Assembly (NCBI GenBank): GCA_018263115.1
Contig: JADFDC010000020.1
Location: 1 to 39,685 of the forward strand
Direction: 5' to 3'
Source of the DNA: Thiobacillus sp.
GTDB taxonomy: Bacteria > Pseudomonadota > Gammaproteobacteria > Burkholderiales > Thiobacillaceae
DNA length: 39,685 bases
Every line of letters starts with the position of its first letter. Positions within the stretch are counted from its first letter, which is position 1. Positions 8,592 to 17,462 of the stretch are shown here, in pieces. Below the pieces are notes generated by a model. It had not been told where the DNA came from and did no database searches. It worked only from the letters and a program-made list of their open reading frames with translations. Position numbers and translations under genes: made by a program.

Positions 8592-8996
8592 ATGCTTTCT
8601 ACGCGCCCCTACCTGATTCGCGCCATTTACGAGTGGTGCACGGATGCCGGCTTTACGCCGCATCTGCTGGTTCATGTGGACGAACATACGCGGGTACCAA
8701 GAGGGTATGTCAAGGACGGCCAGATTGTGCTGAATGTTGGCGCTGGAGCCGTCCGCGATCTGGCCATCGACAACGACTGGGTGTTGTTTTCGGCACGATT
8801 CTCCGGCGCCTCTCACGAGATCGCCGTCCCCGTCAATCGCGTGGCGGCCATCTTTGCACGCGAAAACGGTCAGGGTATGCATTTCGATGTTCAGGAAACC
8901 GCTGGCGAACTTGCTGCCAACACGGCAGTCGAAACCGGCGGCGAGCTGCCGCCCGAACCGCCGAAAGGACGACCGCAACTCAAGGTCATCAAGTAG
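8592..8996 (+). CDS. sspB: Stringent starvation protein B (ClpXP adaptor)
   Basis: SspB delivers ssrA-tagged proteins to the ClpXP protease. The 134-residue protein shows the family N-terminal fold (STRPYLIRAIYEWCTDAGFTPHLLV) and the tag-binding core (IVLNVGAGAVRDL, then FSARFSGASHEIAVPV with the IFARENGQGM loop). An acidic, proline-rich flexible tail ends in the basic hydrophobic motif RPQLKVIK, which in the family docks on the ClpX zinc domain. It lies 10 bases after sspA and was probably transcribed with it. The gene ends 43 bases before the tRNA-Thr gene. Confidence 0.95.
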   Translation: MLSTRPYLIRAIYEWCTDAGFTPHLLVHVDEHTRVPRGYVKDGQIVLNVGAGAVRDLAIDNDWVLFSARFSGASHEIAVPVNRVAAIFARENGQGMHFDVQETAGELAANTAVETGGELPPEPPKGRPQLKVIK

Positions 8997-9039
8997 CGCG
9001 CAACTGATCGCCAGATCATTTAAAATGCGCACCCAACGT

Positions 9040-9114
9040 GCCGCTTTAGCTCAGGGGTAGAGCAACCGCCTTGTAAGCGGTAGGTCGTCAGTTCGAATCC
9101 GACAAGCGGCACCA
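9040..9114 (+). tRNA. tRNA-Thr (anticodon TGT)
   Basis: A complete cloverleaf can be drawn. The acceptor stem GCCGCTT (9040-9046) pairs with AAGCGGC (9104-9110). The D arm is GCTCAGGGGTAGAGC, the anticodon stem ACCGC/GCGGT has loop CTTGTAA with anticodon TGT at 9072-9074, and the T arm contains GTTCGAATC. The discriminator is A and the CCA end is encoded (9112-9114). The anticodon reads ACA and other ACN threonine codons. Confidence 0.97.
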
Positions 9115-9180
9115 TCAGTCATTCCAGAGCGGATACAGGAAAATTTCCGCTTGCCAGGCACAACGATCCAGAAAGTCACC

Positions 9181-10104
9181 ATGGCCGGTTCCAGCTTGCT
9201 GCTTTTAATCGACGACATCGCCACGCTGCTGGACGATGTCTCAGTCATGACCAAGGTGGCGGCCAAGAAAACCGCGGGCGTGCTGGGTGATGACCTGGCG
9301 CTCAATGCGCAGCAGGTCAGCGGCATCAAGGCAGACCGCGAATTGCCGGTAGTGTGGGCGGTGGCCAAGGGCTCGCTGCTCAACAAGGCGATTCTGGTGC
9401 CGGCCGCGCTTCTCATCAGCGCGGTGGCAAACTGGGCCATCATGCCGCTGCTCATGCTGGGCGGCTTGTATTTGTGCTTTGAAGGCGCGGAAAAGCTGAC
9501 GCATTCCTTGTTCCATCTCAAGGCCGAAGATGACGAACACCATGCGAGCCTGATCGAAGCGGTCAAGGACGAGCACGTCGATATCGTGGCCTACGAGAAG
9601 GAAAAAATCAAAGGCGCCGTACGCACGGACTTCATCCTGTCAGCCGAGATCATCGTTATCACCCTGGGCACGGTGGCCACCGCCAGTTTTGGCAAGCAGG
9701 TCGCCGTACTGGTCGGCATTTCTCTCCTCATGACCGCGGGTGTGTACGGTCTCGTTGCCGGCATCGTCAAGCTGGATGATCTGGGGCTTTATCTCAGCAA
9801 CACAGCATCAAGGCTCAAGCAGGCCCTGGGCAAAGGTCTCCTCGCTGCCGCGCCCTGGCTGATGAAAACGCTGTCTGTGCTGGGAACGCTGGCCATGTTT
9901 CTCGTGGGTGGCGGCATCCTCGTTCATGGCATACCACTCCTGCATCATGTAATCGAGCATCTGGCGGGGCAACTGGGCTGGGGGCAAACGATTGCCGCTG
10001 CCGTGCTGAATGCGCTAGCCGGCCTTGTTGCAGGCGGCATCGTGCTGGTTGTGGCAAGCATTGTTTCGCGTTTGCGTAACAACTTCAAACGAGCAGGTCC
10101 GTGA
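9181..10104 (+). CDS. DUF808 (YedI-type) inner-membrane protein
   Basis: A 307-residue multi-pass membrane protein of the DUF808/YedI family, whose function is unknown. The family N-terminus is clear ([42 protein letters not shown]), as is the block [22 protein letters not shown]. Hydrophobic segments are seen near residues 65-95, 155-205 and 225-305, consistent with about six helices. I start at the ATG at 9181; the TTG at 9151 would add ten unconserved residues. It stands alone between the tRNA and the convergent mutS. Family assignment is secure; no role can be given. Confidence 0.9.
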   Translation: MAGSSLLLLIDDIATLLDDVSVMTKVAAKKTAGVLGDDLALNAQQVSGIKADRELPVVWAVAKGSLLNKAILVPAALLISAVANWAIMPLLMLGGLYLCFEGAEKLTHSLFHLKAEDDEHHASLIEAVKDEHVDIVAYEKEKIKGAVRTDFILSAEIIVITLGTVATASFGKQVAVLVGISLLMTAGVYGLVAGIVKLDDLGLYLSNTASRLKQALGKGLLAAAPWLMKTLSVLGTLAMFLVGGGILVHGIPLLHHVIEHLAGQLGWGQTIAAAVLNALAGLVAGGIVLVVASIVSRLRNNFKRAGP

Positions 10105-10128
10105 AGCGGATCAAAGCCTATTTGATTA

Positions 10129-12669
10129 TTAAGGTTCCGGTTTGATCAACTGCACCAGCCTGTAAATTTCTTCCAAGGCCTCTTTCGGACTGAGTTCATC
10201 AGGGTTGATCGCTGCCAGCGCTTCCAGCAGTTCGTCACGTTTGTTTTCAGAAATGACTTCTTCCGGCTCCACGAACAGATCGGCCTGCGGGCCGCGATGA
10301 ATCTGCGCGTCTTCCAGTTCCTTAAGCCGGCGTTTGGCTGCGGCGATGACCTTGCTGGGTACGCCAGCCAGCCGCGCAACCTGGATGCCGTAGCTTTGCG
10401 AAGCGGGGCCGTCCTCGACGGCGTGCAGGAACACCAGATCGTCGCCATGTTCCTTGGCATCGAGATGCACGTTGGCAAGTTGCTTGTATTGCTGGGCGAG
10501 CTGGGTCAGTTCGAAGTAATGCGTGGCGAACAAGGTGAGCGCGCCGGACTCGGAAAGAATATATTTTGCGACAGCCCATGCAAGTGCGAGGCCATCGAAG
10601 GTGGAGGTGCCGCGTCCGATTTCATCCAGCAGCACCAGGCTTTCGCGCGTGGCGTGGTGGAGAATGTGCGCGGTTTCGGTCATTTCCACCATGAAAGTAG
10701 AGCGCCCGCCTGCGAGGTCGTCCGATGCGCCGATGCGAGTGAATATCTGATCGATCGGGCCAATCCTGGCGGCATCTGCCGGAACAGGGAGTCCGCAACA
10801 TGCCAATAGGGTGATCAACGCGGTCTGGCGCATGTAGGTCGACTTGCCGCCCATGTTGGGGCCGGTGATGAGCAGCATCTGTCGGGCAGGTAAGAGCAGG
10901 GTGTCGTTGGGGATGAACTGCGCGGTCTGGCTTTCCACAACGGGATGGCGGCCGGCGCGGATGTCGATGCCGATGGTGTCAACATACTCTGGCAGCACCC
11001 AGTTCTGTTCTCTGAAACGGATGGACTGCGAGGTCAATACGTCCAGCTCCGCCAGTGCGGCGGCGGTTCTCAGCAAGCCGGGCACATGCGGTAGAAGGGA
11101 TTCCAGGATGGTCTCGTAAAGGAATTTTTCTCTGGCCAGCGCGCGTTCCTGGGCAGAAAGCGCCTTGTCTTCGAAGGCTTTTAGCTCCGGTGTGATATAG
11201 CGCTCGGCATTTTTCAGCGTCTGGCGGCGGCGATAGTCGCCAGGAATTTTCTCGGCATGTGCGTGAGTGACTTCGATATAAAAGCCATGCACACGGTTAT
11301 ATTCGACTTTCAAACTTGGAATGCCGGTGCGTTCGCGCTCGCGCGTTTCCAGTTCGATGAGGAAAGCACCAGCGTTATCAGTCAGCGCACGCAGCTCGTC
11401 AAGTTCAGCGTCGTATCCCGATGCAATCACGCCGCCTTCGCGGATGACGGCGGCGGGTTCTTCCAGAATGGCACGGGTGAGCAGTTCATGAGTTTCCGGT
11501 TGCGGGGCAAGCGAGACGCCGAGGCTATTTAATAACGAGCTGGTCAGGGAATGAATTTCCGGCAGCCGGGCCAGGGTTTCACGCAACGCGGACAGGTCAC
11601 GCGGCCGAGCGGTCCTCAGTGCGCAGCGTCCGGCAATGCGTTCCATATCGGCGCATTCCTTCAGCAATGCTACGAGTTTGCGTACCAGTGGCGCGTCGTT
11701 GGCAAGCGTGTTGATGACATCCACCCGAGCGCGCAAGGACCTACGGTCGCGCAAGGGATGATGCAGCCAGTGGCGCAATAGCCGCGAGCCCATGGCCGTG
11801 ACCGTGGTGTTGATGGTGGAAAGCAGAGTGGGTGCAGGTTCACCACGCAATGTTTCCGTCAGTTCCAGATTACGTCGGGTGGCTGCATCCAGCCGCACAA
11901 ACGCAGACTCGCGTTCGACCGTCAATCTTTGCAGATGGGGCAGGGCGTTCTTCTGGGTTTGCCTGGCGTAGTCAAGTAGTGCACCCGCAGCAGCGATGGC
12001 TTCAGGCAAGTCAGCAACATCGTAGGCCCCCAGATCCTGCATGTTGAACTGCCTTGCCAGATCGCGCGTGGCGCGTGCCGGGTCAAACTGCCATTCCGCC
12101 AGGCGTCTGACCGGCCCGTAAAATTCAGTCGGAAAGCCTTCCGGCAGCAGGCATTCGGCGGGTCTTAGACGTGCAAGCAAGCTGGGAATTTCTGTCTGAG
12201 GAATTTGCGTGACGGTGAAACGTCCTGCGGCAAGATTCAGCCATGCACAGCCGATGCCCTCCTTTCCAGGACAGAGAGCCAGAAGTAGCGTGTCGCGATG
12301 CTCGTCCATGAGTGAGGCATCGGTCAGCGTACCGGGCGTAATGATGCGCGAGACCTGCCGTTCCACCGGTCCTTTTGAAGTTGCCGGGTCTCCGATCTGT
12401 TCGCACACCACCACTGATTCACCCAGCTTCAGCAGCTTGGCCAGATATTGTTCAGCGGCGTGATACGGCACGCCCGCCATGTTGATCGGCTCGCCCGCCG
12501 ATTGCCCGCGCGTGGTCAGCGTAATGCCCAGCAACCGCGAAACTTTCACCGCATCGTCGAAAAACAGCTCGTAAAAATCCCCCATGCGGTAAAACACCAG
12601 CATGTCGGGATGCTGGTTCTTGATGCCCAGGTACTGGGCCATCATGGGGGTGTGCTTGGCGGGTTCCAC
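10129..12669 (-). CDS. mutS: DNA mismatch repair protein MutS
   Basis: MutS recognises mismatches and small loops and, with MutL, starts strand-directed repair. The mismatch-binding N-terminal domain carries the Phe-x-Glu motif region ([19 protein letters not shown] is the family opening). The clamp and lever regions follow, then the ABC-type ATPase with Walker [10 protein letters not shown], the Walker B region [16 protein letters not shown], and [12 protein letters not shown] short C-terminal tail ([22 protein letters not shown]) matches the dimer/tetramer end of the family. Length 846 is normal. The annotated first codon is GTG at 12669; the ATG pair eight and nine codons inside is an alternative. 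It lies downstream of the ATPase-TOPRIM pair on the same strand, with a 72-base gap. Confidence 0.98.
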   Translation of the reverse strand: MEPAKHTPMMAQYLGIKNQHPDMLVFYRMGDFYELFFDDAVKVSRLLGITLTTRGQSAGEPINMAGVPYHAAEQYLAKLLKLGESVVVCEQIGDPATSKGPVERQVSRIITPGTLTDASLMDEHRDTLLLALCPGKEGIGCAWLNLAAGRFTVTQIPQTEIPSLLARLRPAECLLPEGFPTEFYGPVRRLAEWQFDPARATRDLARQFNMQDLGAYDVADLPEAIAAAGALLDYARQTQKNALPHLQRLTVERESAFVRLDAATRRNLELTETLRGEPAPTLLSTINTTVTAMGSRLLRHWLHHPLRDRRSLRARVDVINTLANDAPLVRKLVALLKECADMERIAGRCALRTARPRDLSALRETLARLPEIHSLTSSLLNSLGVSLAPQPETHELLTRAILEEPAAVIREGGVIASGYDAELDELRALTDNAGAFLIELETRERERTGIPSLKVEYNRVHGFYIEVTHAHAEKIPGDYRRRQTLKNAERYITPELKAFEDKALSAQERALAREKFLYETILESLLPHVPGLLRTAAALAELDVLTSQSIRFREQNWVLPEYVDTIGIDIRAGRHPVVESQTAQFIPNDTLLLPARQMLLITGPNMGGKSTYMRQTALITLLACCGLPVPADAARIGPIDQIFTRIGASDDLAGGRSTFMVEMTETAHILHHATRESLVLLDEIGRGTSTFDGLALAWAVAKYILSESGALTLFATHYFELTQLAQQYKQLANVHLDAKEHGDDLVFLHAVEDGPASQSYGIQVARLAGVPSKVIAAAKRRLKELEDAQIHRGPQADLFVEPEEVISENKRDELLEALAAINPDELSPKEALEEIYRLVQLIKPEP

Positions 12670-12741
12670 GTAATTTTGATGGGCGTCTGCGCGCCATTAT
12701 GACCTGTGGATTTTACTACGGGGCTGGGAGGTCTCCAGACG

Positions 12742-13239
12742 TTAATGCCCCAATAGCTTGAGCAAAGCATCTATCGCCGGTTCCTGCGCTCGCCCCGCTT
12801 CCAGACATTCCGGCCCGAAGTGTGCTGCATAGCTCTGAGCCAGTGTAGGGTCACCATTGACGAAAGGTGCCAGCAGTTTCTTCAGTGCCTTGCCATCCCC
12901 AACAGGGTTCTTGCCCAGCAAGCGGAGCATGACCGCGTCAAAACAAGGTTCGGAGGCCAGTACCTGAATTTTCTTTGCCTTGGCCTGTTTTTCGACGGTG
13001 GCATTCCAGTCCTGGTCGGTATCCAGCATGGCTGCGACGGTATCGTAGTCTGCATTCGCAATCTGGCGGATGGTCCAGTCGATCACATGCTTGGCACCAT
13101 TGCCGCGCGCGTTTTTGATGGTCACGGCTAGGCCGCAACCCCGTGGCGCGTATCTCAGCTTTACATGGTTGAGAAACGCTTCCTCATGACGCCCTTCGCC
13201 GACAATCAGCAAGGTTTTCTGCGCCTTCCAGATCGCCAT
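12742..13239 (-). CDS. TOPRIM/RloB-like protein paired with an AAA ATPase
   Basis: A 165-residue protein with the hallmarks of a small TOPRIM-type nuclease fold: Glu15 in LLIVGEGRHEEAF (the Glu-Gly-x-x-Glu element after the first strand) and Asp73/Asp75 in AAMLDTDQDW (the DxD element). It resembles RloB and other TOPRIM partners of AAA ATPases. In characterised relatives such as PARIS AriB or OLD-family nucleases, the TOPRIM part is the effector that cuts nucleic acid when the ATPase senses phage. The gene starts five bases after the ATPase stop, so the two form a two-gene unit. There is no membrane segment or signal. Fold call is moderately sure; the defence role is inference from the pairing. 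Confidence 0.72.
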   Translation of the reverse strand: MAIWKAQKTLLIVGEGRHEEAFLNHVKLRYAPRGCGLAVTIKNARGNGAKHVIDWTIRQIANADYDTVAAMLDTDQDWNATVEKQAKAKKIQVLASEPCFDAVMLRLLGKNPVGDGKALKKLLAPFVNGDPTLAQSYAAHFGPECLEAGRAQEPAIDALLKLLGH

Positions 13240-13244
13240 GCAGA

Positions 13245-14438
13245 TCAGTTGAATACCGGCACAGCGCCATAGGCGCCAGCCATGTATTTGGCGTAGAAAT
13301 TGTCGTCATTTCGGATGCCTTCCACTGCATCCATGCGGCTGGCCGTGCTCTCGCAGTCTTGATTCTTCTGCACCAGCATGACCTGCGACTTGTGGATCAG
13401 GTTGAGTACCTCGATTGCATGGCAGGTGAACAGCAGTTGCGCCCGGTATGGGTTGGTCGCGGGGTTGGCGAACAGTTCTAGAATCGGCTCCAGCATGTGT
13501 GGGTGCAGATCATTTTCAAACTCGTCGATGACCGCAAGGCCGCCAATCTCTAGGGTTTCCAGTAAACGTGAGAGCAGGACGAAAGCACCTTGAGTACCGC
13601 TCGACTCCAAGGCAAAGGGGAGCTGGAACTCCTTGCCATGGCTGAGATGCTTGCCCAGTGGCAGCCATATTTTCTGGGGAGAAGCTTCGGGCTGCCGGGG
13701 GTCGTTGATAATGATTTCCTGCAAGTCGACTCCGCTCAATCCCAAATCCCACGAAGACAGCAGCGTGTTCATCCGCTTGTGCTGTTCGGGATGCGTCTGG
13801 AAGTGCTGTGCGGCCATTTGCACCGCCAGGTCGCCCATCGGCATGCGACCAAATACGTTCACGTTCGTGATGATATAGGTCGCAGCTATCCTTTGCGCCA
13901 ACGGCACGCCAAACTGCGCCGCCCAGGCAATCAGCGATACATTGGGCCGCACTTTGCGGGCTTCCGGCGCGGGCAAGCCAAAATCCTGCTGCTTGACCAC
14001 ATAGGATTTGGATTCGTCATCCCAATCACGAATAAATACATAACCGAAGCGTTCGCGCTTTTGATACAACGCCTCATGCAGCACCCGTTCAGGCGTGCAA
14101 CGCAGCACGTAGCGCCACAGCTTGCCGTCGAAATCCACCACTGCCTCGAACTCGCTTGGCTCGTTCGGAGAACTGAAATGCGGCGTCACCGGAATACCCG
14201 CTTCTGGCGGCTGCTGGAAAGACTGGCTGATGAACCAGGCAATAAAGGCCACCGGTTTCAGCAAGGCTGTTTTGCCGCTGCCGTTTGGGCCAATGACAGC
14301 CATTAGCTTGGAAACACGCTCGCCCGTCTCGGCCTCGGCCATCCAGTCGGTCAGAGCGGTTTTTCGGCTGATGGACAGGTCAACCTCAGTTCGCTCTCGG
14401 AACGATTGGAAGTTGGAGAAAGCATAGCTGTGGAGCAC
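13245..14438 (-). CDS. AAA family ATPase (RloA/AAA_15-like), possible defence sensor
   Basis: A 397-residue SMC/ABC-type ATPase. It opens with the family start FSNFQSFRERTEVDLSI. Walker A is IGPNGSGKT (residues 49-57), an ESSGTQ signature-like motif is at 278-283, Walker B is LAVIDEFENDLHP (301-313), and a switch histidine lies in LLFTCHAIEVL (His340). The C-terminus ends YMAGAYGAVPVF, typical of the RloA-like ATPases that pair with RloB. The first codon is GTG. It has its own promoter and a palindrome just upstream, and the TOPRIM-like gene follows after five bases. The ATPase call is secure. A role in phage exclusion is inferred from the pair architecture and not shown here. Confidence 0.85.
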   Translation of the reverse strand: MLHSYAFSNFQSFRERTEVDLSISRKTALTDWMAEAETGERVSKLMAVIGPNGSGKTALLKPVAFIAWFISQSFQQPPEAGIPVTPHFSSPNEPSEFEAVVDFDGKLWRYVLRCTPERVLHEALYQKRERFGYVFIRDWDDESKSYVVKQQDFGLPAPEARKVRPNVSLIAWAAQFGVPLAQRIAATYIITNVNVFGRMPMGDLAVQMAAQHFQTHPEQHKRMNTLLSSWDLGLSGVDLQEIIINDPRQPEASPQKIWLPLGKHLSHGKEFQLPFALESSGTQGAFVLLSRLLETLEIGGLAVIDEFENDLHPHMLEPILELFANPATNPYRAQLLFTCHAIEVLNLIHKSQVMLVQKNQDCESTASRMDAVEGIRNDDNFYAKYMAGAYGAVPVFN

Positions 14439-14462
14439 GAAATACGCCTGTTAAATATACAG

Positions 14463-14508
14463 ATCAACAAATATTTGTTGATTATATAGATTATGCTTGA
14501 TAAAGCAA
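14463..14508 (-). promoter_or_regulatory. Promoter with overlapping 20-bp palindromic operator for the ATPase-TOPRIM pair
   Basis: Read on the minus strand, TTGCTT (14508-14503) and TATAAT (14486-14481) are separated by 16 bases, a good sigma-70 promoter pointing at the ATPase gene. A perfect 20-bp palindrome, ATCAACAAAT followed by its exact reverse complement, occupies 14463-14482. It overlaps the end of the -10 and covers the expected start of transcription, the classic position for a repressor site. The GTG start is 24 bases downstream. The region is clearly more AT-rich than its surroundings. Confidence 0.7.
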
Positions 14509-14547
14509 GCCAGGAGTCTTGAATTGGCGGCTAGAACAGAATTGGGC

Positions 14548-14964
14548 TTAATGCAGCGTCCCATCCCCGTAATCATCGTCACTTTCCCAATCCTTGATAG
14601 CCAGCGGCTCGTTCGCCATATCCCACACCATCGAACGATATTCGATGGAAAACCACTCCCGGAACATTTTCAGCGTGCGTTTATGAGGCCAGAGTGATTC
14701 GTCAGTCAGCCAGTCGTTCAGATAATGCTCGAAAAACATCCGCCAGTGTTTTTCCACCCATTTGATAGCGTCCTGCTCCCCGTCCACCGGATCGCTGCTT
14801 TCATAGGTGGGAATAAGAAAGGCGTCGCCGTCCTGTTCCATTTCCACCAGCGTAAGCTGCTCCAACGGCTGCGGGTCAACGGATTTCAGCCAGTCAAGAA
14901 ACGGCTGTTTGTAATGCAGGATCACCACGCCGCGGTTGAGGGTGTAGCGGGGGAAGTCGGTCAT
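14548..14964 (-). CDS. Hypothetical protein, 138 residues, acidic, Trp-rich
   Basis: I do not recognise a named family. The protein is soluble and acidic, with no signal or membrane segment. Conserved-looking features are NRGVVILHYKQPFLDWL near the start (residues 10-26), a middle acidic part (LVEMEQDGDAFLIPTYES), then WVEKHWRMFFEHYLNDWL and a late WFSIEYRSMVWD. An acidic tail (DWESDDDYGDGTLH) ends it. It lies on the same strand upstream of the ATPase-TOPRIM pair, but the 109-base gap carries a separate promoter, so co-function is not implied. It is likely a real gene: no better frame overlaps it and the flanking genes fit closely. Confidence 0.7.
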   Translation of the reverse strand: MTDFPRYTLNRGVVILHYKQPFLDWLKSVDPQPLEQLTLVEMEQDGDAFLIPTYESSDPVDGEQDAIKWVEKHWRMFFEHYLNDWLTDESLWPHKRTLKMFREWFSIEYRSMVWDMANEPLAIKDWESDDDYGDGTLH

Positions 14965-15007
14965 TCAAATTGCCCCTGAGAAGATATTGCGCTATCAATC
15001 CATCTAC

Positions 15008-15811
15008 TTATTCGACTGCGCGAATTGCCTGCGTCAAATGCGGCGCGAACACCGGCAGCATCTGGCCGAAGATTTTTGGATTGCCGGCGACGATGTGGCC
15101 GGATTTTAGATAAGTGTCGTTGCCCTGAAAGTCGCCGACGAGGCCGCCGGCCTCCAGCACCAGCAGCGCGCCGGCAGCCAGGTCCCAGGTGTTGAGTCCA
15201 AGTTCAAAGAAGCCGTCGTAGCGACCGCAAGCCACCCAGGCGAGATCGAGCGCGGCAGAACCTGGGCGGCGCAAACCGGCAGTTTTCAGCATCATGTCCT
15301 TGAACATGCCAAGGTAGGCATCGGCATGATGGAATTCTCGGAATGGGAAGCCGGTGCCGATCAGGGCGTCGTCCATCTTGTGCTGTTTGGAAACACGGAT
15401 GCGGCGTTCGTTGAGATAGGCGCCCGCGCCGCGGCTGGCGGTAAACAGTTCATTCTTGACGGGATCGTATACCACTGCGTGGGTGGGCACGCCCTTGTGC
15501 AGCATGGCGATTGATACGGCATATTGCGGCAGGCCGTGGAGGAAATTGGTGGTGCCGTCGAGGGGGTCGATCACCCACACATGGTCGCTGTTACCGGACT
15601 GGCCGGACTCCTCTGCTAGAATCGCGTGGCTTGGATAAGCTTCCAGCAGGGTTTCAATGATGGTTTCTTCTGCAAAGCGATCTACCTCGCTCACATAGTC
15701 ACGTGGTTTCTTGGCTTGGACAGTCAGGCGGTCCAGATCGTTGGCGGCGCGATTGATGATCGCCCCGGCTTTGCGGGCAGCTTTCACCGCCGTATTGAGC
15801 ATGGGATGCAT
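15008..15811 (-). CDS. suhB: Inositol-1-monophosphatase SuhB
   Basis: A 267-residue member of the inositol monophosphatase family. In Escherichia coli SuhB also joins the rRNA antitermination complex, so its main role may be in transcription. The start [21 protein letters not shown] is the typical SuhB opening, which supports the ATG at 15811. Metal-binding motifs are visible: the Glu in ILAEESG, then [17 protein letters not shown] (motif DPLDGT), and later the Asp of [18 protein letters not shown]. It is divergent from trmJ with 45 bases between their starts. Confidence 0.95.
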   Translation of the reverse strand: MHPMLNTAVKAARKAGAIINRAANDLDRLTVQAKKPRDYVSEVDRFAEETIIETLLEAYPSHAILAEESGQSGNSDHVWVIDPLDGTTNFLHGLPQYAVSIAMLHKGVPTHAVVYDPVKNELFTASRGAGAYLNERRIRVSKQHKMDDALIGTGFPFREFHHADAYLGMFKDMMLKTAGLRRPGSAALDLAWVACGRYDGFFELGLNTWDLAAGALLVLEAGGLVGDFQGNDTYLKSGHIVAGNPKIFGQMLPVFAPHLTQAIRAVE

Positions 15812-15856
15812 GGGATTATTGAGACAACATTAAAGAGCGAAAGCATATTTTAATTC

Positions 15857-16594
15857 ATGCATGCCCAATCCCAGAATCTTCTTTCGAACATCCGCATCGT
15901 GCTCGCGCGCCCAAGCCATCCCGGCAATATCGGCGCGGCGGCTCGGGCGATGAAGACCATGGGGCTTTCGGATTTGTGGCTGGTTTCGCCAAAGAAATTC
16001 CCCCATCCCGACGCCGAGGCCATGGCATCCGGCGCTGTTGATCTGCTGGATTGTGCCACCGTCAGCGACACCCTGGAAGCGGCACTGACCGGCTGCGTGC
16101 TGGCGATCGGCACGTCTACCAGGCTACGGGATCTGCAGGCCGCGCTACTTGCGCCGGAAGACGCAGCGGGAAAAGCCCTGACTGAAGCGCAGGCTGGCAA
16201 GGTGGCCATTGTGTTTGGCAACGAGACGTTTGGCTTATCGAAGGAAGAACTTGCCTGTTGTCAGGCCTTGATGACCATCCCGGCCAATCCCGATTACAGC
16301 TCGCTCAATCTTGGAGCGGCGGTGCAGGTGGCGGCGTATGTGCTTCGCCGGATGGCGCTGGAAGAAAACTTTGCCGAGCCCGAACTTGATGCAGCCGATC
16401 TGGAAGAAGTGGAGCGTTTTTACGCGCATCTGGAACAGACACTGATCCGGATCGGGTTTCTCAATCCGGCATCGCCCAAACGGCTCATGCCAAAACTGCG
16501 GCGGCTGTTTTCCCGGACCCGGCTGCAAAAGGAAGAAATCAACATCTTGCGCGGCATGCTTTCGGCTATGGAGAGCACTAAAACATTGCGGTAA
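15857..16594 (+). CDS. trmJ: tRNA (cytidine/uridine-2'-O-)-methyltransferase TrmJ
   Basis: A SPOUT-class methyltransferase that puts a 2'-O-methyl group on residue 32 of certain tRNAs using S-adenosylmethionine. The N-terminus IRIVLARPSHPGNIGAAARAMKTM carries motif 1 with the conserved Asn and Arg. The knot motifs IVFGNETFGLSKEEL and MTIPANPDYSSLNLGAAVQVAAY are present in order. A helical C-terminal extension (residues 165-245) ends like that of TrmJ rather than the shorter TrmH or TrmL. It precedes cysE and the isc operon, an arrangement widespread in proteobacteria. Its stop overlaps the region just before the IscR-like box of cysE. Confidence 0.95.
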   Translation: MHAQSQNLLSNIRIVLARPSHPGNIGAAARAMKTMGLSDLWLVSPKKFPHPDAEAMASGAVDLLDCATVSDTLEAALTGCVLAIGTSTRLRDLQAALLAPEDAAGKALTEAQAGKVAIVFGNETFGLSKEELACCQALMTIPANPDYSSLNLGAAVQVAAYVLRRMALEENFAEPELDAADLEEVERFYAHLEQTLIRIGFLNPASPKRLMPKLRRLFSRTRLQKEEINILRGMLSAMESTKTLR

Positions 16595-16595
16595 A

Positions 16596-16620
16596 ATAGC
16601 TGACTGAAATACTCGGAAAA
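16596..16620 (+). promoter_or_regulatory. Putative IscR type 1 binding site before cysE
   Basis: ATAGCTGACTGAAATACTCGG plus AAAA matches most of the IscR type 1 consensus (ATASYYGACTRWWWYAGTCRRSTAT), and is nearly the same as the two boxes upstream of iscR in this window. It lies between the trmJ stop and the cysE ATG at 16633. The 3' end of the consensus (STAT) is not kept. No convincing -10 is visible at the right distance. Confidence 0.6.
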
Positions 16621-16632
16621 CAGTCCAGCTCT

Positions 16633-17382
16633 ATGTTTGCATGGCTTAAAGAGGAAGTCTCTGTCGTATTTGACCGCGATCCGGCTGCGCGATCGGTGTT
16701 CGAGGTCGTCACGACTTATCCCGGTTTCCACGCCATTGTTATTCACCGGCTGTCACATCGGCTTTGGGGCATGGGGCTGAAGTGGCTGGCGCGCTTTGTT
16801 TCGCATCTCGCGCGCTGGCTGACGGGTGTCGAAATCCATCCCGGCGCGACCATCGGCAGGCGGTTTTTCATTGACCATGGCATGGGCGTGGTGATCGGCG
16901 AAACAGCGGAGATTGGCGACGACTGCACGCTATATCACGGCGTGACGCTGGGCGGCACGTCGTGGAACAAGGGCAAGCGTCATCCCACCCTGATGCCGGG
17001 GGTGGTCGTGGGCGCGGGGGCGAAGATTTTGGGGCCGATCACGATCGGCCGGGACGCCAAGGTGGGTTCCAACGCCGTGGTGGTCAAAGATGTGCCGGAT
17101 GGTGCGACGGCGGTTGGCATTCCCGCGCGCATTCTGGATGAGCAGAGCAAGGCGCTGGACGATCAGGCGAAGAAAATGGGCTTTTCGGCTTACGCCATTT
17201 CGGCTGACATGAACGATCCGATGGTCAAAGCGGTACACGGCCTCATCGACCATACCGCGCATATTGACCAGAAGCTGGCCGAGGTCTTGGCCCAACTGGA
17301 ACAGATGGGCGTGAAGCTGTCCGAGGCGCAAAAGTCCAAGGATGACTTTGACCCGGAACATCTGAATAAAATAGTTGACTAA
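16633..17382 (+). CDS. cysE: Serine O-acetyltransferase
   Basis: CysE makes O-acetylserine from serine and acetyl-CoA, the first step of cysteine synthesis. The 249-residue protein has the family core: [14 protein letters not shown], then the left-handed beta-helix of hexapeptide repeats ([20 protein letters not shown] through [20 protein letters not shown]). The catalytic His of DHGMG and the His of YHGVTLGGT are both present. It is the short-N-terminus form often found beside isc or nif genes. The C-terminus carries an unusual charged, coiled-coil-like extension (about residues 200-249) and lacks the usual short feedback tail. Cysteine is the IscS substrate, which fits its place directly before iscR. 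Its last codons overlap the first IscR box. Confidence 0.95.
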   Translation: MFAWLKEEVSVVFDRDPAARSVFEVVTTYPGFHAIVIHRLSHRLWGMGLKWLARFVSHLARWLTGVEIHPGATIGRRFFIDHGMGVVIGETAEIGDDCTLYHGVTLGGTSWNKGKRHPTLMPGVVVGAGAKILGPITIGRDAKVGSNAVVVKDVPDGATAVGIPARILDEQSKALDDQAKKMGFSAYAISADMNDPMVKAVHGLIDHTAHIDQKLAEVLAQLEQMGVKLSEAQKSKDDFDPEHLNKIVD

Positions 17383-17433
17383 TTTACTCGGACAACTACA
17401 ATAGTTGACTGAAATGATCGGGTATTTTATATT
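17371..17433 (+). promoter_or_regulatory. iscR promoter with two tandem IscR type 1 boxes
   Basis: Box A (17371-17395, ATAGTTGACTAATTTACTCG and GACAA) and box B (17401-17425, ATAGTTGACTGAAATGATCG and GGTAT) both match the IscR type 1 consensus and start exactly 30 bases apart, about three helix turns. Within box B, TTGACT (17405-17410) is 17 bases from TATATT (17428-17433), a good sigma-70 promoter; bound holo-IscR would block it. Box A overlaps the last codons of cysE. The arrangement matches the autorepressed iscR promoter known from E. coli. Confidence 0.85.
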
Positions 17434-17462
17434 TTAGTCACTAATTGAATAGGTGGTAAATC

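Noticed and set aside
10088-10143. Possible bidirectional terminator between the DUF808 gene and mutS (GATCAAA ... TTTGATC)
   Set aside because: Only 7 bp pair, the loop is long, the right arm lies in mutS and no T run follows.
14495-14510. Small inverted repeat GCTTG/CAAGC before the ATPase promoter
   Set aside because: Only 5 bp with a 6-base gap, and it coincides with the -35 box; too short to call a site.
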